The notes beneath the pieces were generated by a model. That model worked only from the letters and a program-made list of their open reading frames with translations, had not been told where the DNA came from and did no database searches. Positions 56,584 through 64,000 of a DNA stretch of 64,000 nt are shown here, in pieces. This DNA comes from Adineta ricciae. Taxonomy: Eukaryota > Rotifera > Eurotatoria > Adinetida > Adinetidae. The DNA lies in assembly GCA_905250025.1 (NCBI GenBank), contig CAJNOJ010000162.1:124001-188000 (forward strand). Reading direction: 5' to 3'. The position numbers and the translations under genes are program-made. Numbering within the stretch: the stretch's first letter is position 1; each line of letters begins with the position of its first letter.

Positions 56584-59500
56584 ATGACAAGCAAACCATC
56601 TCCGTTTGGTTTATACAAAACGTTCATTGATGTTTACATGAAAAGTCACCCCGAAGTGGCGAAATTTGTACGCATAAACTCCTGCTGCTTGGTCACTTCT
56701 TTCTCTTTTTTTTTGTTACTCTATAGCTGTGTCATTACAATGCACTGGTTGAATGGGATCGAATCAAGCATGATCACGAACTGATTAAATCAAAAATCGA
56801 AAGTTATGTGGAAATCTCGAACAAGATTCATGCAGTTCAAAACGAAACTTCAACGAACACTGCTCGAAAACGAACAATTTCATCCGATGATGAAACAGAT
56901 ATTCACGATCCGTTGTACGATCCGAACGCTGTCGTGCCTGTCGAACCAACATTTTCCAAACGTACCGTAACCAAACCTTCAACAGAAGAAGAAGAAGATC
57001 CAAGCAAACCGTGGGTGATTCGCGGCCTGGAAAAGGCGAAAGCTCGTATCGACGCTCACCTTGCCAAAATTGAAGCGAAACGTCTCGCCAAACAAAATCG
57101 AGTGAAAGCACCTGTTCAAGAAGCACTTGTTGAAGAAATCAAACAAATCTCTGACAATATAGCGAATCTAATTCAAGTGAAAAACATGGGCTTATCAACG
57201 GAGGAAACCAATCATACATTGAAGAAATTAATTCGACAGAAAAAAGAACGTTCGACTGAGTTGAGTCTTCTACGTTCGAAACAAAGAGCTGGCTTACGTT
57301 ATCGTCAACGGCGAAAGAAACGTCTGGAGAGTTTATGTAATACCGATCCTGAAGTGGCAACTGAGCTTTTGAAACTCTATAAAGCATCGACGATCTCAGT
57401 GCATTCGATTGATAACGTTTCATCGGACTTATTACAAACTTTGGAAGAAATCGCGCGAATCGGTGGAGTATCAGATCAAACTCCTGGTAATACACCTCAA
57501 CTGTGCACAACACTAGACGAGTTACGAGATAAGATTCGAACACGAAGTTATGAAATTCGACGATCGTCAACTTATTATCGGTAAGAGGAAACATTCGAAC
57601 AGTATCTGTTAGGTTTCTATGGATGTAACATTTTCTAGTTTGATTCCCTCTGGTGCTTTTTCCGAAGATGGAAAAAAACATGTTATTTCAACTGCTGTTC
57701 GTCTACGACAACTCGAAGGCATCGAATTAACGAAACATCCAGGTAACGAAATCCACTACATTTCCTCAATTTCATCTTCTTCTTCAGATTATCATTTTGT
57801 TTGTGCAACATTGAAGCATATCAAAGATCTAGCAGCAACATTTGGAAATGATTGCGTGTTTTATCTTATTCAAGACAACAAAGCATCTGTACGAATCGGT
57901 CGACCGGCAGCAAGAGGGCAATCGCCGTTGATCTTGCATTTAGATTATCAGATGAGTACAGTTAATTCAACACCAATACCGCATACAATTCCACATCAAT
58001 TAAAACCCACGTATGTACGAATAGGAAATTTTGTTCAAGTTGAATTTTCTTGTTTAGAGTTTACGCTTCGTGTATTATCGATGAAGTCGGTGTTGTCACT
58101 GATGCTGGTCCTACTTATGTGTCAATTCGTTCAGCTAAACATGATCGAATGAGCATCAATTGTGAAGAAGTCGATTTCGAACAGGTCGTCAAACTGAAAG
58201 AATTCGAAAAAACAGCTCGAAATCATATCGGTGAAGTGAAACCAATTATCATCATGAACGTGGACAACATTGATCCGATGAATTACACACGTTTTTCCAG
58301 AACTCTTTATTCATCAATACAAAAGTTCAAAAAGTACAACTTAGATGTATTCATCCTTGTTACACAAACACCAGGTCAGGCTATATTCGCTGGTTGCGAA
58401 CGACGTCTAGCACTTCTGTCACACGATTTATCAGGTTTAGTTTTACCGCACAACCATTATGGTACACATTTGAATATTAGCGGTATAACGGTCGATGCTG
58501 AACTGGAAAAGATGAACTTTAAACGAACCGGTGACGTTCTTGCTGAAATTTGGAATATGAATATGATCGACCAACATCCTGTAGTCGCAGAATACGTGGA
58601 TCCACCATCAACAGCGGATGATATGGTTCGATTTATTGATGCACAATTCACTCTAGATTGCATCATTAATCAGTATGTTTCACCTAGAGAAGAAGTTCTG
58701 TATTTCTTTTTTCTATTTCTTAAAGAATCTGTGATGAAGACGAAGAAGTTCCACTACATCAGCGTATTACACGTTCGCGACCAGCTGTTTACCCTGAGAC
58801 AATTGCAGATACCAAACCTAATCCAATCTACAATATTGACGAGTAAGTTCCATTGACGATATGTGAAATTGTATTGATGGTTGACTTTATTTAGATATTG
58901 GTGTGCCACGCATGTTTTTCAAACGCAATATACGATTCAAATCATTCGTTGTACCAAACCAGAATGTTGTGGTCCATGGCGTTCGAATTACATTGAAGTA
59001 TTTCCTCATCGATTTCTTCCACCGCCTGTACCGTTTCATCGTTCATCACGTGGCGTTCGTTTAGCTGGAATCGAAACATCGTTTGCTGATCAAAAATGTA
59101 CATCACCTTATTACGGAACGTTATTTCAACGCATACAATTTCATGGTATCGTCGTTCGAGGAACAGAAAAACCTCTGTTACCATTCGATGCTTTCTGTCC
59201 ATCGATTCAAACTAAACTTCAATCGCGTACGTGTACGATTTGCAAACAATACATTCCGTCAGTAATACGTTTACGCAATCATTATCGTGTACATCAACAA
59301 CGTTACGGATTGAAGTATACGGATTTGAAGAGTAAAGACGACGAACTTTTCGATACTGATGACGATATTGTTGATCCAAATGATTTGCCAATCGCACAAA
59401 TGAATATGAGTCTGAATGGCGTTTGTCTTTTTCCGGATATGAAAGATTGGTTACGATCCGATTTTGAAGAAAATCCAGTCGTCGAACCGAAACCAAAATC

Positions 59501-59783
59501 GACCGCGGCGAATGCCTCGGCGGCGATTCGTAGAGAAAAACAACTAGAAGCTGAAGCGGCAGCAGCTATTGCAGATAGTTCATCAATTGTCGAAAAGTAT
59601 AAAAATGACTCAAAAACGACAATTTTAGTTGAAAATACTCTTCCGACCAACGATAATGAAGCTGTAACAGAAATAAAAGTTGAGAGTGAAGATGTTTCTG
59701 ATGCAATTCAACAATTAAATATGATTGATGACAACATTAGTGATAGTTACGACGATCTTAGTGATCTTATTGAAAAAATTTAA
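56584..59783 (+). mobile_element. DDE-transposase-like gene with C2H2 finger, complete copy
   Basis: Seven exons (56584-56667, 56727-57580, 57639-57742, 57788-58010, 58058-58672, 58726-58842, 58895-59783) with introns of 45-59 nt and consistent phases; 961 aa. Residues ~30-310 are basic and coiled (RQRRKKRLE). The core has three acidic positions in the order of a DDE nuclease: QDNKAS (~378), MNVDN (~490) and CERRLALLS (~535), followed by LPHNHYGTHLN and a Cys-rich part (RCTKPECCG). A canonical C2H2 finger lies at ~779-799 and the tail is acidic. Related proteins occur as multi-copy genes in many animals, and I read them as transposase-derived, which is inference. Intact introns and no terminal repeats found suggest a host-resident gene or an old element. 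Confidence 0.7.
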
Positions 59784-60546
59784 TTCTCTTTTCATTTTTA
59801 GCCTTCGTAGTCGATTGTTATTCAGTGTGAATGAACATGTTTTTAGCAATATATAAATAAAATAATGAAAATCGTGATCACAGATTGAAATTACACATCG
59901 TAATTGTATTTAGCGAAGAGCGGTGTGGAATATTATTCCAAATAGTTTCTTTTGGTTACTTCTTTTTATTGTTATTGATTTGAGTGTCGATAGATAAACG
60001 AAGTTTGCAAATCGATTCCTGAAGATGCAGTGAAACCAGTACTTGGACCATAGACGAAAACGGTGCATTTGGAACAGAAGCAAACCGAGCAGGTGGTGCA
60101 TTAGGAGTATAAAAGTCTCAAATGTGCCTGGAGCGAAGAGAGATGAGACTAGATTTTGTTTTGGATTTTCATGAGTCAATTTTTTGTGACGACGTCATGA
60201 TCAATTTGATTGTATTTCAGGTTTGTTTTCTGCTGATGATTGTGTCAAACTTGATGGACTGACATTCGATTGTTTAGTTGATCGTGTTCCTAGAACGCAA
60301 GAAGAATCATTACTCTGCGATGCATCTTTTATTTATAATAAGAGAAATTTTTATTTCTATAAAATAGAAAATTTCAACTGACTTTTGTTCAACGATGTGG
60401 ATACTGTGGCAAGTTCTTTGACGGACAGTGGTGCGTTAAGGATAATAAAGGTCTTCGTAAATAAATTCAGACTTGTGTTTCTATATTAGTTAGTCGTTTT
60501 TTCAATAGTCTATCCTAGTTTGTTCTTTTTGATAATCAACGAATTG
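59784..60546. other. Intergenic, no gene seen
   Basis: 3' flank of the DDE-like gene and AT-rich spacer. A short cysteine-bearing reading stretch near 60390-60460 (CGYCGKFFDGQWC) has no continuation. Confidence 0.4.
59856..59861 (+). terminator. Poly(A) signal AATAAA
   Basis: AATAAA 73 bases after the stop of the DDE-like gene. Confidence 0.45.
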
Positions 60547-60748
60547 CTATTTATTTTCTTCGACTAATTTATTGATTTCTTGGCTCTTATTCACATAGAC
60601 ATCGTCAATTAATGTATACATGCCAAATTTCCATCGTTCAAGTTCATCAAGTGACAGTTTGATGAAGTTTTTCCAGCAATGTATTCGTTTCATTCGTTAG
60701 GAGGTCAATCCGCGTCTTAACAGTTTCAATATGTTCACTAAGACAACG
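60547..60748 (-). pseudogene. Remnant of a coiled-coil segment like that of B-box/NHL genes
   Basis: Minus-strand sequence reads HIETVKTRIDLLTNE then, after a frame break, SLDELERWKFGMYTLIDD ... INKLVEENK and stop. The WxxxxxxxI spacing and LDELERW motif resemble the coiled coil of the NHL gene at 23827-25314 (QIDRWAQRSIEII). No zinc module or NHL repeats remain. Low confidence. Confidence 0.3.
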
Positions 60749-62128
60749 AATACACCTGCTGATATTGCAGTAAAAGCAGGACCTTCATAGTAACATTGAT
60801 AAGACTGTACTAGGGGAGATAAAAATTTTACATTTCACATTCTGTCAATCAACAACATTGACTCTTGGAGTATTTGTATCAAACTAGAAAATGTATTAGA
60901 AAAAGATTCCAAGCAATTAACTTATCGCATTTTCTTATTCGTTTCCAAGTGTAGTCATGGTAATTTCTATTTCGATGAGTTTCTCGATGCTTCCACAAAA
61001 GTAATCTTCGAACAATCAGACATACTTCTGGTGATGCGTACCACTTGATATGACACGCAATAATATAGTTTGTGACGATTTCTGGCGGAAGAGAGAAAAA
61101 TAAGCGGATGGAAATACGCCTTCGTTTATTTCTTTCTCGCGAAGACCGCATCGGTTCTACAATACATCAGATTAGTGTGAGATAAAAAAGGATTCCCAGA
61201 TCAAATAACAATCGAAAGGTTATACAAGGACAAACTAGAATGTATTTGTCAGGATTGTCGTATAGTTTAGATAGAGAATCAAACGAACAATTTATCAGTC
61301 AAACTTTCAAAAGTCGTATGCAGTGCATTTTCTGACGGCATGTATATCTAATTTGTAACGAATGTAATTCTTGCTGGGAATGACATGAATCGGTTAATCA
61401 GAAAATGAATAATTTCAATTATTACAGTCGTTCATTTACTGAGAATCATTCTTTTGGCCTTTGCACTATGTTTTTGTCTAATCTATTTGATCATCATCAC
61501 AATATATACTTTTTATTTTGTAAGAAGAATAATTGTTGTAACATAGATGATTGAATTATACTTCATATGAATTCGTCTACTATTGTTACATTCTAGCACA
61601 ACATTAATCATTCTTGGTGTTCTTTGTATAGTCAGACAAAGGTTTATAACGACGAAAAAATAGGCTTTTTATTAAGTGAATATATACGCATACGAAATAC
61701 GAAATGCAAGTCAATTTTCACGGGTTAAAGAGAGAACACAGACAAGATTGTCATCAGTTAGTTATTTGTCTTCTCACCTGCTGGATGAATAAATTGAGAA
61801 ACATTTCAGACATCAACTATCCACAATAATTTAAGATACAACACGAGAAGAAGAAGAAGAAGAAGAGAGAGAAAAAAGGCACTAAATCGACAAAATTAAA
61901 AAATATATATATATCGAGTTTTTCACGAGCAAAACCATTGATTGCCATCTTGCGCAGTTTATTATTGAGAATAGGTTCATATCTGACACTACGCAAAGTG
62001 CATACTCATTCATTTTTTCTACTTGATTCTACACTGAGAAAGTTTTTTGTTGGGAATGTCAATGTTAGCGACGATGCTAAAAATAGAATTTATTGGTAAA
62101 TTTCATACGAATGGAAAATCCTGATTTT
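60749..62128. other. Long AT-rich intergenic region
   Basis: About 1.4 kb without a recognisable gene. The open stretch 60879-61151 (minus) has no family resemblance and no splice context. Confidence 0.45.
61845..61872 (+). repeat. GAA triplet microsatellite with GA tail
   Basis: Seven GAA units followed by GAGAGAGA, in non-coding sequence; an AT dinucleotide run follows near 61900. Confidence 0.7.
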
Positions 62129-64000
62129 TCAACCTGTTGATGATTTTTTAGTGAAACCATTCTCTTTTGCATATTGTTCCCATTTTTCATCGTCTTCAGC
62201 TAATGTTAACCAACGTTCACAAGAACTCGATTCTTCCAATTTACGTAAATCACAATACAGTTGATAATCCTACGGAAAATCAAAGAAGAAAACATTCAGT
62301 TCACTGTCTTCTATTAGTGCACACACTTCAAAAAACGCATGCCGTAATGTATTAGCAGCTGCAAGTCGGTGTCCGGCATTAACTTGAAGCAAATGATGTG
62401 AGATAAGATCAATAGCTAAAACCAAAATGCCGTGCTTATTAAACATGCAAGTTAAAAGATCAAAGGATAAAAAAAGAAGGGAATATGTCTCTCTCTCTAT
62501 CTGTGTGTCATGCAAAAGATGTTCACCTGAAGCCAAGGTTGAAGGAAAACCTTATTTATCACTATTCGTCTTCTTCGATCAATTTCTAATAGACTTTGTA
62601 AGAAATTTAACGCTAGAAGAGATTGTTCTGACAAACGAGAGTGATGAGATCGATGATTTCGTACCTTCTTTCGAAATTTCCTGCCAAGGATTGACTGGAA
62701 ACATAAAATTCGCATTACGAATTTGCTAAAACGAGAAGGAAATGTTTAGAAAATCAAAACACAAACAACCATTACATCTTCGATTTCTTCGTCTTCATTG
62801 AACGGAAATGTTCCACTGAGACTAAACAAAGACCTTCAATCGACTTCCTTCTAGAAACAAAAAAACTCACGATACGTAAATTATGACGCCACATGACCAC
62901 ATATCTAACGACCGATTGTATCCTCTTTCCAAGCGTATTTCTGGCTTTAACGCTTCTGGTGCTGAAAAATGAACGTACTAGTTATGATATGCATTTGAAC
63001 ATGATGAGAAACTCATACGTAAATAAGCTGGTGTGCCAACAATCGATCGTCGGAAGGATTTCTCTCCGATAATACGTGCAAAACCAAAATCACATAATTT
63101 CGTCTGAGGAAAGTCTTGTACTTGTGCAAGAAGAACTAGAAAATAAGAATATTGCCCATGGAAAACTTCAATTCCATTTCCAACGAACCATTTTCAGGTT
63201 TTAAATCACAATGGACTATTGATTTACTATGTAAATATCTCAGAGCAACAAGCACCTAGAAATATTCAATGGATGCAAACAGATCAAAAGAAGAAAGTCA
63301 GAATTTACTTGATAAATTAGAAATTTTGTTTGACGTTCATTAAGACGTTTTATTGGTTGACTTAAGATCATTTCCAACATATCCGAATGTAATTTTTCCA
63401 TCACTAAATAAAACTAGCACATCCGAAGAAGTTTCCTGTGAAAGTATTCTCATATTTGTTTTACTTTTCCAGGTGTGTCAAACATTGCGTGCAATTTGAT
63501 CACACCAGGGTGAGCGATCTCATGTAAAATATCGACCTCGCGTTGAATCTTTTCTTCTTGTTCACTAAATCGTGTTTTATCAATAACTTTGATCGCGACT
63601 TGTTCATTTGTTTCGATTGAGTGACCTAACAAAGATATTTCGAGTCTTTTCTTCCGGTAAAATCACACCAACGTACCTCCATAGACAGTTCCGAATTGTC
63701 CACTGCCAAGTACTTCAATCGGATTAATTTTAAACAGTTCACTTATATCTCGATTTTGTGATTTCGATGTCAATATTGTAAACGCACTTTTCACATCATT
63801 ACCCTCGTTGCTGTAAGCTAATAACGCTTGACGAATTTGTGTATATGCATTTCTGGCTTGCTGCGATGAATGTGAAATATCGTATTTCTATTTAAAAAAA
63901 TACAGGAAAATCTTTTATGGATCAATATGACCTAGATGATGAACTTTACTCGACTGCGCGTACGTTTGTATCCACATAAGTAAATATTTTGATCGGTACG
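62129..64000 (-). CDS. PRKD: Protein kinase D (PRKD), catalytic half, 5' end outside window
   Basis: Exons in transcript order: 63677-63887, 63465-63625, 63309-63413, 63189-63255, 63019-63135, 62871-62961, 62776-62821, 62665-62725, then one of two alternatives (62527-62612 or 62327-62415), then 62129-62269. Phases agree throughout. Diagnostic PKD sequence: [67 protein letters not shown] with the two activation-loop serines in context, and [13 protein letters not shown]. The C-terminal tail is [13 protein letters not shown]. The exon at 63677-63887 also holds the end of the PH domain (IRQALLAY). C1 and PH domains should lie right of the window. PKD is a diacylglycerol-activated Ser/Thr kinase acting at the Golgi and in stress signalling. 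The APE motif reads PPE. Confidence 0.9.
62327..62415 (-). other. PRKD: PRKD alternative exon A
   Basis: 89-nt exon, phase 1 in and phase 0 out, between TTTTAG and GTGTGTG. It encodes [17 protein letters not shown] then a TLRHAFFE end, matching the last conserved kinase block of PKD. It occupies the same place in the protein as exon B and must be exclusive with it. Confidence 0.75.
62527..62612 (-). other. PRKD: PRKD alternative exon B
   Basis: 86-nt exon, phase 1 in and phase 0 out, between TTCTAG and GTGAAC. It encodes [18 protein letters not shown] with a FLQPWLQ end, the same kinase block as exon A. Including both would shift the frame. Confidence 0.75.

Noticed and set aside
57139..57681. 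180-codon minus-strand open stretch
   Set aside because: It lies antisense to exons of the DDE-like gene, is not protein-like, and has no splice context; the plus-strand frame explains it.
59303..59650. 115-codon minus-strand open stretch
   Set aside because: Antisense shadow of the last exon of the DDE-like gene, rich in Ser/Ala from the reverse of acidic codons.
60879..61151. 90-codon minus-strand open stretch
   Set aside because: Basic and aromatic-rich but no motif, no splice partners and no family resemblance.
1..64000. CRISPR arrays, bacterial operons, Shine-Dalgarno sites
   Set aside because: No regularly spaced repeats; introns and poly(A) signals show a eukaryotic nuclear region.

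Overview
This is a eukaryotic, AT-rich nuclear window. It is best explained as a bdelloid rotifer genome, judged from gene content and architecture only. Introns are very short (about 45-65 nt), GT-AG, and can be placed to the base because both reading frames match. The gene families are those known to be expanded in bdelloids: TPR-linked ADP-ribosyltransferases, NHL beta-propellers, Cys-less pentameric channels and FMRFamide-receptor-like GPCRs. Several uninterrupted oxidoreductase genes of bacterial or fungal flavour sit among intron-rich animal genes. I cannot name the species.

Layout, left to right. 1-1653: 3' part of a DDE-transposase-like gene, broken by an N at 1654 and duplicated in full at 56584-59783. 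1655-2568: minus-strand gene fragment. 3.7-7.6 kb: two minus-strand ADP-ribosyltransferase-fold genes, the second degenerate. 9.2-10.4 kb: B-box/coiled-coil/SPRY-like gene. 10.7-13.1 kb: EXOC7, ten exons, with an assembly duplication of its first exon around an N at 13213. 14.1-16.1 kb: ART-TPR gene with an in-frame stop. 16.9-17.9 kb: Fe(II)/2OG oxygenase. 18.4-20.2 kb: TTK-like kinase and a DUF1917-like protein. 20.2-21.6 kb: Cys-less pentameric channel. 22.2-25.3 kb: two NHL genes. 25.5-27.5 kb: secreted GH19-like plus vWA fusion. 28.4-33.3 kb: TRPM channel, 19 exons. 34.1-35.0 kb: secreted PAN/mucin-like gene. 35.4-37.4 kb: intronless aldo/keto reductase and PhyH-type dioxygenase. 37.6-39.2 kb: third NHL gene. 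39.5-44.1 kb: intronless GST, ART-TPR and Sec14 genes. 44.9-55.1 kb: a duplicated block holding a glycosyltransferase and its dead copy, one truncated and three intact GPCRs, and a repeat-bearing membrane receptor. 55.4-55.9 kb: small Ly6/uPAR-like gene. 56.6-59.8 kb: complete DDE-like gene. 62.1-64.0 kb: protein kinase D, running off the right edge.

The genes do not form one pathway. Themes are membrane signalling and recognition (TRPM, pentameric channel, GPCR array, NHL, vWA, PAN and Ly6 proteins), ADP-ribosylation (four ART-fold genes), vesicle and lipid traffic (EXOC7, Sec14), kinases, and probably acquired metabolic enzymes. The most notable item is a pair of phase-matched alternative exons in the protein kinase D catalytic domain. 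Next come the GH19-vWA fusion, the degenerate myristoylated ART, and patchy gene conversion in the GPCR array.
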